Shown piece after piece: positions 33,129-41,671 of a stretch of DNA of 52,314 bases. The notes under the pieces are model-generated. The model was not told the DNA's origin. It searched no databases and saw nothing but the letters and a program-made list of their open reading frames with translations. Origin of the DNA: an uncultured Bacteroidales bacterium (GTDB lineage: Bacteria; Bacteroidota; Bacteroidia; Bacteroidales; WCHB1-69); assembly GCA_946413585.1 (NCBI GenBank), contig CAMKLG010000016.1, positions 1 to 52,314 on the forward strand, in the 5' to 3' direction. A program made the position numbers and the translations under genes. The first letter of the stretch is position 1. The number at the start of each line of letters is the position of its first letter.

Positions 33129-33494
33129 TTACCACCTGGGTTTAAAGGCATCTTCGATATGTCGTATCTCTTGCCCTTGGGGATTGTTAATGACCGAGAT
33201 GATGTCAAAACGGATTTCCTTGGTCACATTCTTGAATTTTGAATAGTATTTTGCTGCGCTGATAAGATGCTTTTGCTTATTGTAGTCCACAAACACTTCT
33301 GGGGAGCCCAGACTCGAGGTTTTGCGCGTTTTTACTTCCACGATGACTAGGTAATCGTCGTTTTCCGCAATGATATCTACTTCCAAGTGGCCGCAACGCC
33401 AGTTGCGCTCTAAGATGTTGTAATTCTTTTGTTGTAAGAGTTTTACGGCTAGGTCCTCTCCGTAACTACCTTGTATTTGCTTTTCAGTTTTCAT
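33129..33494 (-). CDS. YraN family protein (UPF0102, endonuclease-like)
   Basis: 121 residues. Small PD-(D/E)xK-type fold: G-S-Y-G-E-D-L-A near the start, E-V-D-I-I-A and V-I-V-E-V-K-T-R-K giving the D...E-x-K catalytic pattern, and F-D-I-I-S-V near the end. The family is widespread and resembles Holliday-junction resolvases, but its function is not established. The start at 33494 was chosen over one 13 codons upstream because a minus-strand promoter element lies at 33523-33530. It converges on rnpB. Confidence 0.9.
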   Translation of the reverse strand: MKTEKQIQGSYGEDLAVKLLQQKNYNILERNWRCGHLEVDIIAENDDYLVIVEVKTRKTSSLGSPEVFVDYNKQKHLISAAKYYSKFKNVTKEIRFDIISVINNPQGQEIRHIEDAFKPRW

Positions 33495-33522
33495 TGTTCG
33501 TTGTCTTTTAATTTCCACGCTG

Positions 33523-33530
33523 CAAACGTA
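33523..33530 (-). promoter_or_regulatory. Predicted -7 element (TACGTTTG on minus strand) for yraN
   Basis: CAAACGTA on the plus strand fits TAnnTTTG on the minus strand, 29 nt upstream of the ATG at 33494. Confidence 0.5.
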
Positions 33531-33671
33531 CACAAATTTTTTTCACAAAAGTCACGCATTCCCTCTTTTTTTTGCGAAAATCATTATCAAAAATTTACAA
33601 TTCAAGTTTGAATAGTTAAAATTTGTGGCTATCTTGTTGATTCTCAGAAATAATTTTTTTTTGAAAAACTC

Positions 33672-33702
33672 TTGACAGCCGCGTTTTGATGTTGTATATT
33701 TG
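33672..33702 (+). promoter_or_regulatory. Predicted promoter of the DUF2851 gene (-33 TTG, -7 TATATTTG)
   Basis: TTG at 33672-33674 and TATATTTG at 33695-33702, spacer 20 nt. The element decides the start: the in-frame ATG at 33686 lies inside the promoter, so translation begins downstream. Confidence 0.68.
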
Positions 33703-33748
33703 CAGAAGGAAAAACGATTTATGGAAACGATTGAAAATTTTGTGGACC

Positions 33749-35020
33749 ATGAAAGAAGAATTCTTGCACTATGTGTGGCAGCATCGCCACTATGATTTCA
33801 GGGACTTGAAGACCTCTTGGGGGCAGCGATTGAATGTGATGTTCCCGGGGTATCTCAACCACGATGCGGGTCCTGATTTCCTGCAAGCGGTTGTGATGAT
33901 AGACGACGTGCGCTGGGTTGGCAATGTCGAGATACATTGTCGTAGCTCTGACTGGTTGCGACATAAACATCAGGAGGACGACAAATACAAATCTGTGATT
34001 CTGCATGTGGTCTATGAACATGATAAGGAAATCCAACTCGACGAGAACGAGATTGTTCCGACATTGGAACTCAGGGAACGTATTCCCAAGGGAATGTTTC
34101 TTCGTTATGAGTCGTTGATGAAAGTGCCAGATTTGTTACTCTGTCGGTTCCAGTCGCTGAATGTAGATCCTCTTATTATTCAAAATCAGTTGTCGGAAGT
34201 GCTGGTTGAAAGGATGATGCGTCGTCAGAGCGGATTCCAAAACACGTTGGTGAACTGTCAGTCGGATTGGAACGAGTTGATATACAGGGTGATGGCGATC
34301 GGGTTTGGGTGCAAAAAGAACGGTACGGCGTTTGAATTGTTGGCGCAAAGTTTGCCGTATCGGATTGTGAGGTCGCATCTGGCGTCACAGCTACAGGTGT
34401 ATGCGCTTGTCTTCGGGCAGTCAGGGTTGCTGGATGTGGAAGAATCTGACGAGTATTCTGACCGTTTGCGCTACGAATACGACTATTTGCGCTATAAGTA
34501 TCGGCTCACTCCCATTGGGGCGCATCAATGGAATTGGTTGCGGCTGCGTCCGCAGAATTTTCCGTCGTTGCGATTGGCGCAGTTCGCCCAATTGCTGTAT
34601 GAAACAGGCAATTCACAGATGGAGAGGGTTTTGTACTCGCCTTACCCGCAAATTCGGCAGTGGCTTTCTGTGGTGCCCGACGATTATTGGGAAAGCCATT
34701 ATCAGTTAGGGAAGGCGACCGTTGGACATGCTTCGGCGATAGGGGCTACCACTGTTGACTTGTTGATAATCAACACGGTGGTTCCATTGCGATTTTGTTA
34801 TGCTCGATTTACGGGAGATGATGCGATGCAGGAGGACGCTTTGTCGCTTTTGGAGGAGGTTCGCTTTGAGGATAACGTGACAACTCGAGTTTTTGCCGAC
34901 AGTGGATTCCCCTGCGGGAGCGCGTATGATTCGCAGGCGCAACTCGAATTGATGGAGCAGTATTGTGCGAGGAAGCGATGCCTGCAGTGTAGCATAGGGG
35001 AGAAACTAGTGCGGATGTAG
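33749..35020 (+). CDS. DUF2851 family protein
   Basis: 423 residues from the ATG at 33749. The opening (M-K-E-E-F-L-H-Y-V-W), F-P-G-Y-L-N-H-D-A-G-P-D-F, G-N-V-E-I-H and S-D-W followed shortly by H-K-H are the conserved DUF2851 features. The clustered D, E, H and K/N residues in these motifs look like a metal-dependent active site, possibly nuclease-like, but the function is unproven. The C-terminus has C-A-R-K-R-C-L-Q-C, a likely metal-binding Cys group. Soluble and cytoplasmic by appearance. Single-gene unit with its own promoter. Confidence 0.88.
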   Translation: MKEEFLHYVWQHRHYDFRDLKTSWGQRLNVMFPGYLNHDAGPDFLQAVVMIDDVRWVGNVEIHCRSSDWLRHKHQEDDKYKSVILHVVYEHDKEIQLDENEIVPTLELRERIPKGMFLRYESLMKVPDLLLCRFQSLNVDPLIIQNQLSEVLVERMMRRQSGFQNTLVNCQSDWNELIYRVMAIGFGCKKNGTAFELLAQSLPYRIVRSHLASQLQVYALVFGQSGLLDVEESDEYSDRLRYEYDYLRYKYRLTPIGAHQWNWLRLRPQNFPSLRLAQFAQLLYETGNSQMERVLYSPYPQIRQWLSVVPDDYWESHYQLGKATVGHASAIGATTVDLLIINTVVPLRFCYARFTGDDAMQEDALSLLEEVRFEDNVTTRVFADSGFPCGSAYDSQAQLELMEQYCARKRCLQCSIGEKLVRM

Positions 35021-35075
35021 GAATTATTCTTTGTCTATGAGGACGGTGAAAAATAGGACGATCTTGGAAAATGAC

Positions 35076-35084
35076 CCCCCCCCA
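35076..35084. repeat. Homopolymer C9 tract in a convergent intergenic region
   Basis: Nine consecutive C in the 189-bp gap between the DUF2851 and HdeD-like genes. No gene spans it. The rest of the gap holds only the terminator at 35117-35150. Confidence 0.8.
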
Positions 35085-35116
35085 GGAAAATGAACTCTGC
35101 AATAAAGCAGAGGTAC

Positions 35117-35150
35117 AAAAAAAATAGAGCCGCATAATATGACGGCTCTA
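35117..35150 (-). terminator. Intrinsic terminator of the HdeD-like gene
   Basis: TAGAGCCG (35125-35132) pairs with CGGCTCTA (35143-35150). On the minus strand an 8-T tract (35124-35117) follows. Read on the minus strand it nearly equals the rnr terminator at 2684-2708. Confidence 0.85.
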
Positions 35151-35209
35151 TGGGGATGTCAAATCCGGCAGGTCTTATTCGTTGACCTGAGGATTGTCGA
35201 TATTGTCGT

Positions 35210-35788
35210 TTAACGCATTGTGAACTGATCCTTGATGGCGTTGATGTTGTCGTTCACCGCTTTTTCGAGTTTGTTGACACCGATGACGGCAAAGATATAG
35301 CCGAGACCGATGAGAACAAGGCCAAGGCCAAACAGCCAGGTGAGGGTAATGCCGGAAGCGTCGAGGTGGTAGAGGCCGAGAACGCCCAACACGGCACCGG
35401 CGATGCCAAGAAGCATGAGAACCCACCAGTAGGGGAAGCCGTATTTCTTGTAGTCGAAACTCTGGACGAACTGCATGATGCCTTCGAACATGATCCAAAT
35501 GGCGAAGATGATAGGCAGCGACAGCGTCACGGCTAAGGGGTTACAAAGGAAGAAGATGCCGATGATGACCATCAGCAGGGCGGACAGCATGCGTGTGCCG
35601 CTGTTCGGCAAGAACTTTTGGGTGCGCAGGGTGAACACCAAGCGGGAGATACCTGCGACGAGGGTGAAGCAGCCGAGTAGCATCGCCATGGAGAAGAGGG
35701 TGGCCGGCGGATTCACGAAACACATCACGCCAGTGGCGATGAGCAGAATGCCTGTGATGACTAACCAAATTTTAGTGCTTTTTTTCAT
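35210..35788 (-). CDS. HdeD-like membrane protein (DUF308)
   Basis: 192 residues with six predicted transmembrane helices in pairs: I-W-L-V-I-T-G-I-L-L-I-A-T-G, then G-C-F-T-L-V-A-G-I-S-R-L, further A-L-L-M-V-I-I-G-I-F-F-L and W-I-M-F-E-G-I. The repeated G-x-x-x-L...G-x-x-x-l-x-G arrangement is that of the HdeD/DUF308 family. HdeD contributes to acid resistance at high cell density in E. coli, but the role in Bacteroidota is unknown. It is a single gene with a minus-strand promoter element at 35836-35843 and a terminator at 35117-35150. Confidence 0.88.
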   Translation of the reverse strand: MKKSTKIWLVITGILLIATGVMCFVNPPATLFSMAMLLGCFTLVAGISRLVFTLRTQKFLPNSGTRMLSALLMVIIGIFFLCNPLAVTLSLPIIFAIWIMFEGIMQFVQSFDYKKYGFPYWWVLMLLGIAGAVLGVLGLYHLDASGITLTWLFGLGLVLIGLGYIFAVIGVNKLEKAVNDNINAIKDQFTMR

Positions 35789-35835
35789 AATGATAAAATT
35801 TAATTTGAACTGTTGATTTCAGAAAAATGTACCGG

Positions 35836-35843
35836 CAAAAGTA
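35836..35843 (-). promoter_or_regulatory. Predicted -7 element (TACTTTTG on minus strand) for the HdeD-like gene
   Basis: CAAAAGTA on the plus strand fits TAnnTTTG on the minus strand, 48 nt upstream of the ATG at 35788. Confidence 0.5.
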
Positions 35844-35902
35844 GGAATTATTTTGTTACGTTGTTCACTTTCAACTTCATCATCATCCCTTTCATCGCTC
35901 CT

Positions 35903-37006
35903 TCATTCGCCCCTCGTTGTCTCATCCTCCGTCAATGTTTCCAGGAACGCTTTCAAATCTGCAATGTCGTTCGGGGTGAGGCGGGTTCCGCCGTCATTAA
36001 CATGGTGCATTAAGGGGCTGATATAGGGTGAATTTTGCACTTCAGAGTTGTAGAATTCCAGTACTTCGTCAAGTGTTTGGAAGCGGCCGTCGTGCATATA
36101 AGGGGCGGACTTGGTGACGTTGCGCAACGAGGGGGCGCGGTAGGCACCGCGGTCACGCGGGTCGCCGGTGACGCTGGCGCGGTCGTGCGCATCTGCGGGT
36201 TGTGCATCCAAGCCGTTGTTGTAGAACAGGTTGGTGGTGAAAAGCGGGCTGCCCGCACTGCCATGGCAGTGGAAACAGTCGGCACCCTCCTCGGTAGTGA
36301 AAAGCACATAGCCGTGCAGTTCTTGCGGGGTGAGTTGCTCCTGTCCTTGCAAGTAACGGTCGAATTTGCTGTTGCTGGAGATGAGTGTGCGCACATATTG
36401 GGCGATGGCCTTCTGGATGCGCTCCATCGTGATTTCTTCTGTGCCAAAGGCTCTCTTGAACAGCGGCGGATATTTTCCGTCGGCTTTGATGGCAGCCACG
36501 GCACTCGCTTCCGAGCCGCACATCTCGTCGTCGGCGACAATGGCCATGCGTACGATATCCTCGATAGTGCGCATCTCCTGATTGAGGTTGTCGTTGGAAA
36601 TCAAACCGTTCCAAAGGTAGCCTTCGTGATTGAAGACGAGGTTCATTAACGGCATGACGTTGTGGAGGGTTGCTTTGCCCGTGGTTCGCCCGCGCGGTTT
36701 TCCGTCGGGAAAACGGGGATTGTCGCTGCCGAGGTCGTAGTTGCATTCGCGACGGTGGCAGGTGGAGCACGACATCAGTGAATCGGGCTCGTTGCCGGTG
36801 TATCCGCAGAGGTGCGGGTCGTGGAAAAGCATACGGCCGAGTTCCACACCCTCAACAGTCATCGGATTGTCGGCGGGAATGTTTAGCGCCGTAGGAAATC
36901 CCTTGGGAATCTGGAGGTTGTATGGGGTAGGGGGGATGGTGTGATCGTGGCAGGCGGCACAGAGGATCAGGAGGATGAGGAGAGTTGCGCTACGCTTGCG
37001 AGACAT
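35903..37006 (-). CDS. Di-haem cytochrome c peroxidase, lipoprotein type
   Basis: 367 residues from the ATG at 37006, where a lipoprotein-like signal begins (hydrophobic stretch, then L-C-A-A-C19). Two c-type haem sites are present: C80-S-T-C-H84 and C244-F-H-C-H248. The late P-Y-M304-H-D-G-R-F with T-L-D-E-V-L-E-F-Y-N is the standard bacterial cytochrome c peroxidase/MauG signature, with M304 the likely axial ligand of the electron-transfer haem. The enzyme reduces hydrogen peroxide to water in the periplasm. An upstream in-frame ATG would place 31 extra residues over the end of parC and lacks signal character. It starts 90 nt after parC on the same strand. Confidence 0.92.
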   Translation of the reverse strand: MSRKRSATLLILLILCAACHDHTIPPTPYNLQIPKGFPTALNIPADNPMTVEGVELGRMLFHDPHLCGYTGNEPDSLMSCSTCHRRECNYDLGSDNPRFPDGKPRGRTTGKATLHNVMPLMNLVFNHEGYLWNGLISNDNLNQEMRTIEDIVRMAIVADDEMCGSEASAVAAIKADGKYPPLFKRAFGTEEITMERIQKAIAQYVRTLISSNSKFDRYLQGQEQLTPQELHGYVLFTTEEGADCFHCHGSAGSPLFTTNLFYNNGLDAQPADAHDRASVTGDPRDRGAYRAPSLRNVTKSAPYMHDGRFQTLDEVLEFYNSEVQNSPYISPLMHHVNDGGTRLTPNDIADLKAFLETLTEDETTRGE

Positions 37007-37095
37007 GCCCCACACTGCGCTTCGCTTGTGTGGGGTTAATTGCGCTTCGCGCGTCTTGCCTCTTCGAGGCTGCTCAAGGAAGTGGTTTGTGATAA

Positions 37096-39858
37096 TCATT
37101 CCTCGTCAAACAGACCCAATTGTAATCCTCCACCGTCATTGTCGGTCGGGATGTCGGTTTTGTCGGCGGAGATGGTGTTGAAGATGTCCTTGGCGATTTC
37201 CTCATCTACTGAGGTGACCGGTTCTACGTCTTCGGGGGTCTCTTCCTCAACAGGCTCCTCTTCGGGTTCTTCATAGGGTAGAGGATCGGTGAATGTCACG
37301 GACTTGATGTCGTTGAAGCTGAGACGTTTGCCCTTGGCACGAGCGGTGGAGAGATCCACCAATTCGGCGCAGGCGAGAACCTCTTTGCTGTCACTGTCGG
37401 ATTTCTTGTCGCGATAGACCACCTCAATCTGTGGCAGGTAGTCGATAGAGTATGCTACCAGTTTGGCGGTGCCGTCGGTGGGGTAGAAGTCGATCTTCTT
37501 CATCAGCGTGTCGGGCTGGAAACGCTTGATGAAGTACTTCTTCTCTTTCTTCAGCATATAGACAGCGGTGATGATCATGGAAGGTTTCCACTTGCGGATG
37601 ATGTCCAGATCGTCTTCGAAGTGCAGCGAAGTTTCGTAACCCGTGATTCGGTAGTTGCCCGATTTATAGACGGTTATGATTTTGTCATCTTCGTGGAAGG
37701 AACCGATGAGGTCGCCGCGGCCTTCAGTGTTGAGGCGCATCACGGCGGATTCGAAATAGACATCGATGGCGCTGAGCGTGGAGATGCCTTTTTGTGCGAG
37801 TGTGATGCTGGCGACGGGGTAGCGGGTGACGATATTTCCGAGCGCAGCGCGGTTCTTTACGGCCAAAGAGCCGAAGTCGAAGTCGAATTCACGTTTCTTG
37901 AGCTTGGGCTTCGGTTTGAGCTTTACGCGTACCACTTCAGCCTCGCCGTTCGGGTTTGATGTGAAATAGAGGACTTTGGCGGTAGTGCTGCCTTTCACGA
38001 GGTCGTATTTCTTGTCGCGGGTGACACCGCCCACGTTGAAACGTTTCGCATATACAGGACCGTTCACGCCGGCGGAGTATATCATGTTGTAGATTTGGCG
38101 GTCATCGCCGCGACGGAAGACCTCTGCGTGTATGATGTGCTTGCCCACAAAGTGCTTGTCGGCCACCTTGCTGATGGAGCACTCGCCGTTCTCGTGGAAA
38201 ACGATGATGTCGTCTAAATCGGAGCATAGACAAGCGAATTCCACTTCGTCGTCCTTTTTGAGGTTGGTGCCGATGAAACCCTCCTTCTTGTTGACGTAGA
38301 GTTTTTGGTTGGCCACTGCGACAGTTGCCGCGTTGATGTTGTCGAAACTCTTGATTTCAGTAAGACGCTTGTAATCAGTACCGTATTTCTTCTTCAACTG
38401 CATGAAGTAGTTGATGGCGTAATCCACGAGGTGGTCGAGATGGTTTTGCACCTCGTCCATGTTGAGTTCGATTTCGGCAATTTTCTCTTCGGCGGCCTTG
38501 ATGTCGAATTTGGAGATTTTGCGGACAGGTTTTTCGCAGAGGGCGAGGATGTCGTCGCGGGTGATCTCCTGGCGGAAAAGTTTACGATAGGGGTCGAAGG
38601 CACGCTCGATGCGGTCGATCTGCACGTCCCAAGAGTCGGCATCTTTCTCCAATTCCTTATAGATGCGTTTTTCGAAGAAAATCTTCTCCAACGAAATCTT
38701 GTGCCATTGCTGCCGAAGTTCGTCAAGCTCGATTTCCAGCTCTTTGCGCAACAGGTTAAGGGTGTTTTCGGTATTGATGCGCAGGATGTCCTTGACGTTG
38801 GTGAAGACGGGCTTGCCGTTCCAAATCACGCAGGCATTGGTGGAGTAGGTGATTTCGCAGTCGGTGAAGGCGTAGAGCGCATCAATGGTCTGGTCGGGGG
38901 AGACACCGGGTTGCAGGTGGAGGTAGATTTCGGCCTGTGCCGCTGTATTGTCGTCTATCTTCTTGATTTTCAGTTTGCCGCTATCGATGGCTTTGGTGAT
39001 GGAGTTGGTGGATTCGGAGATGAGGTCTTCAGTGGTGGTGCCGTAGGGTATTTCGTTGATTACCAAAGTTTTGTTGTCAACGATGCTGATTTTGGCGCGG
39101 TTGCGGATTTTGCCGCCCTGCGCACCGTCGTTGTAGCGGCTCACGTCAATGGCGCCGCCGGTGGGGAAGTCGGGGTAGATCTCAAAATCCTCGCCGCGCA
39201 GGATGTGCACGGATGCGTCGATGAGCTCGTTGAAGTTGTGGGGGAGGATAAGGGTGGACATTCCCACGCCAATGCCTTTCACCCCTTGCGCGAGCAGCAA
39301 CGGAAACTTGACGGGCAACGCGATAGGTTCGCGGTTACGGCCGTCGTAGGAAACTTGCCACTCGGTGGTTTTGTGGTTGAAGACCACCTCTTTGGCGAAG
39401 GGCGTGAGACGCGCCTCGATGTAACGGGGAGCCGCCGCGTCGTCGCCAGTGAGAATGTTACCCCAGTTACCCTGCGTGTCGATGAGCAGGTGCTTCTGTC
39501 CCATCTGCACGAGAGCCGCACCGATGGACTGGTCGCCGTGCGGGTGGTATTTCATGGTGTTACCCACGATGTTTGCTACTTTGTTGAAACGCCCGTCCTC
39601 CAACTCATCCATTGAGTGCAGGATACGGCGTTGCACGGGCTTGAGACCGTCATATACGTCGGGGAAGGCACGGTCGAGAATGACGTAGGAGGCGTAATCA
39701 AGATACCATTCGCGGTACATCGACTGCGCGAAAATCACCTTGTGCAAGCCTGACTCGTCTTGAGTACTCGTATCTGTATCTTCCTCAGGGATAATGATTT
39801 CACCCGAATTGTCAGTGGTTTCTTCGGTCAATTCATCGTCTTCAAATTCTTCAGCCAT
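37096..39858 (-). CDS. parC: DNA topoisomerase IV subunit A
   Basis: 920 residues. Cuts and rejoins DNA during decatenation of sister chromosomes together with ParE. An acidic N-terminal extension (about 1-35) precedes the core: D-G-L-K-P-V-Q-R-R-I-L, the quinolone-region H-P-H-G-D-Q-S-I, and active-site A-A-P-R-Y146-I-E-A-R. The C-terminal blades lack the GyrA box (Q-R-R-G-G-K-G), which separates it from gyrase A. The tail is acidic and ends in Q-L-G-L-F-D-E-E. No parE is adjacent in the window. The gene is GC-rich, giving long spurious opposite-strand frames. The upstream region has CGAAGATA, a one-mismatch minus-strand -7 element. Confidence 0.93.
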   Translation of the reverse strand: MAEEFEDDELTEETTDNSGEIIIPEEDTDTSTQDESGLHKVIFAQSMYREWYLDYASYVILDRAFPDVYDGLKPVQRRILHSMDELEDGRFNKVANIVGNTMKYHPHGDQSIGAALVQMGQKHLLIDTQGNWGNILTGDDAAAPRYIEARLTPFAKEVVFNHKTTEWQVSYDGRNREPIALPVKFPLLLAQGVKGIGVGMSTLILPHNFNELIDASVHILRGEDFEIYPDFPTGGAIDVSRYNDGAQGGKIRNRAKISIVDNKTLVINEIPYGTTTEDLISESTNSITKAIDSGKLKIKKIDDNTAAQAEIYLHLQPGVSPDQTIDALYAFTDCEITYSTNACVIWNGKPVFTNVKDILRINTENTLNLLRKELEIELDELRQQWHKISLEKIFFEKRIYKELEKDADSWDVQIDRIERAFDPYRKLFRQEITRDDILALCEKPVRKISKFDIKAAEEKIAEIELNMDEVQNHLDHLVDYAINYFMQLKKKYGTDYKRLTEIKSFDNINAATVAVANQKLYVNKKEGFIGTNLKKDDEVEFACLCSDLDDIIVFHENGECSISKVADKHFVGKHIIHAEVFRRGDDRQIYNMIYSAGVNGPVYAKRFNVGGVTRDKKYDLVKGSTTAKVLYFTSNPNGEAEVVRVKLKPKPKLKKREFDFDFGSLAVKNRAALGNIVTRYPVASITLAQKGISTLSAIDVYFESAVMRLNTEGRGDLIGSFHEDDKIITVYKSGNYRITGYETSLHFEDDLDIIRKWKPSMIITAVYMLKKEKKYFIKRFQPDTLMKKIDFYPTDGTAKLVAYSIDYLPQIEVVYRDKKSDSDSKEVLACAELVDLSTARAKGKRLSFNDIKSVTFTDPLPYEEPEEEPVEEETPEDVEPVTSVDEEIAKDIFNTISADKTDIPTDNDGGGLQLGLFDEE

Positions 39859-39897
39859 AGGTTTTGGTTTTTCAAGCCGCGAAGATACGATTTTTTT

Positions 39898-40001
<104 letters not shown>

Positions 40002-40023
40002 TAAACCGTAACTCCAAAAATTG

Positions 40024-40031
40024 TACCTTTG
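40024..40031 (+). promoter_or_regulatory. Predicted -7 element (TACCTTTG) for the helicase gene
   Basis: Fits TAnnTTTG, 34 nt before the ATG at 40066. It overlaps the codons of the longer frame that begins with TTG at 40021, so that longer start is rejected. Confidence 0.58.
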
Positions 40032-40065
40032 CCGCTTGAATTTTAGTTTCAAGTTAACCTACAGC

Positions 40066-41490
40066 ATGGACAGAAGTAAAGGTGCGTTTCAGGAGAATTT
40101 CAGGCGTAACTTCGGGTTCGAGCCGACGGTGAGCCAGGCGGAGGCCATGGAGCAACTCGCCGAATTCATCTATGGTAAGGGCGAAAATTTCCTGTTTCAG
40201 CTCACAGGTTATGCGGGCACGGGCAAAACCAGCCTTGTGAGTGCGCTGGTGAAGACGCTCGCAGGCATCGGGGTGCACATCGTGATGCTCGCCCCCACGG
40301 GCCGCGCGGCCAAGGTGCTCTCGCAATATGCCGGGCGCAAGGCTTACACTATACATAAGTGGATTTACCGCGTGGCAACCAAGGAGGGTGTGCGTCGGTT
40401 TGTGCGTCGTGAGAACAAGGACAGCCACACCCTCTTCATCGTGGATGAGGCTTCGATGATTTCCGCGCAGGGAGCCCAAAACGAGCTGGTAGGCAACAGC
40501 TTGCTGGACGACCTGATGGAGTTCGTCTATCTTGGCGACAGCAACAGGATGCTCTTCGTGGGCGACGATGCGCAGCTGCCGCCCGTGCACGCGGATGAAA
40601 GCCCCGCACTCGATGCCGACTACCTCCGAAGTGCCTATAATGTAGAGGTCTTCGGCTCCCGACTGACCGATGTGGTACGGCAGTCGTTGGATTCGGGTAT
40701 CCTCTACAATGCGACGTACGTGCGCGATAAAATCAACACTGGCGACTACACTTTCCCGATTTTCAGTGGACGGAAGTTTGAGGATTTCCGAAGGGTGAAC
40801 GGCGGCGAAATGGAGGAACTGCTCAACAAGCTTTACAACGACCACGACAGTGACGAAATCGTGCTGGTGACGCGCTCCAACAAACGAGCGTTTCAGTACA
40901 ACAACGCCATCCGAAGTCGTGTGCTCTTTCGTGAAAACGTCATTGCTACCGGCGATTACATTATGGCAGTGAAGAATAACTATTACTGGCTGGATGAACT
41001 TTCCGAAGCGGGTTTCTTGGCCAACGGCGACATCATGGAGATTATGTCCATCAACAAGCAGCAGGAACTTTACGGTTTCCATTTTGCGGACATCACTGCG
41101 CGGTTGTGTGACTACCCCGATCACCCCAACGTGGATATGAAAATCATTCTGGAGTGCCTGGATTGCGACGGCCCGTCGTTGTCGCACGAGGCGAATCAGA
41201 AGTTGTATTATGCGGTGGCTGAGGATTATATGGACATATTGAATCCTCGGGCACGGTTTATGAAAATCAAGAATGACCCTTATTTGAACGCTGTGCAGGT
41301 GAAATTTGCCTACGCACTCACTTGCCACAAGACGCAGGGCGGACAGTGGAAGCATGTGCTCATCGACCAGAGCTACATTCCCGACGGCATTTTGGACAAG
41401 GAATATTTTCGTTGGATGTACACGGCAGTGACACGCGGCACGGAACGGGTGTATTTGCTGGGGTTCGAGGAGGAGGCTTTTGGGAATTAG
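40066..41490 (+). CDS. RecD-like superfamily 1 DNA helicase
   Basis: 474 residues. Walker A G48-Y-A-G-T-G-K-T, A-P-T-G-R-A-A-K-V (motif Ia), V-D-E-A-S-M-I (Walker B), F-V-G-D-D-A-Q-L-P-P (motif III) and a C-terminal UvrD-like domain with A-L-T-C-H-K-T-Q-G-G-Q-W and Y-T-A-V-T-R-G are all present. This is the short RecD/Pif1-like type common in Bacteroidota, without RecB/RecC and without the long RecD2 N-terminus. It is probably a 5'-3' helicase for repair or fork processing. The gene is monocistronic, diverging from parC across the GATGAAT repeat region. Confidence 0.9.
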   Translation: MDRSKGAFQENFRRNFGFEPTVSQAEAMEQLAEFIYGKGENFLFQLTGYAGTGKTSLVSALVKTLAGIGVHIVMLAPTGRAAKVLSQYAGRKAYTIHKWIYRVATKEGVRRFVRRENKDSHTLFIVDEASMISAQGAQNELVGNSLLDDLMEFVYLGDSNRMLFVGDDAQLPPVHADESPALDADYLRSAYNVEVFGSRLTDVVRQSLDSGILYNATYVRDKINTGDYTFPIFSGRKFEDFRRVNGGEMEELLNKLYNDHDSDEIVLVTRSNKRAFQYNNAIRSRVLFRENVIATGDYIMAVKNNYYWLDELSEAGFLANGDIMEIMSINKQQELYGFHFADITARLCDYPDHPNVDMKIILECLDCDGPSLSHEANQKLYYAVAEDYMDILNPRARFMKIKNDPYLNAVQVKFAYALTCHKTQGGQWKHVLIDQSYIPDGILDKEYFRWMYTAVTRGTERVYLLGFEEEAFGN

Positions 41491-41595
41491 GAATCGTTTA
41501 TTTAAATATTTGTTTGATTTTTGGGTGTTCTGGAGTGGGGTTTTATTGTTTGTTGGTTGTTCATAACTTTTTTCTGAAGGGAGCGAATAAGAGTG

Positions 41596-41603
41596 TATTT
41601 TTG
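41596..41603 (+). promoter_or_regulatory. Predicted -7 element (TATTTTTG) for the 1554-residue adhesin-like gene
   Basis: Fits TAnnTTTG, 68 nt before the ATG at 41672. The rest of the 181-bp gap holds no recognised feature. Confidence 0.5.
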
Positions 41604-41671
41604 CATTTTGTTTTATTAAGAATATAAAACTTAAATTATTAATATAATTATTCACAAAATTAAAAAAAAGT

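Noticed and set aside
38305-39615. 436-codon plus-strand frame inside parC
   Set aside because: Shadow of the GC-rich parC codons with repetitive Val/Gly/Asp composition. The topoisomerase active site is on the minus strand.
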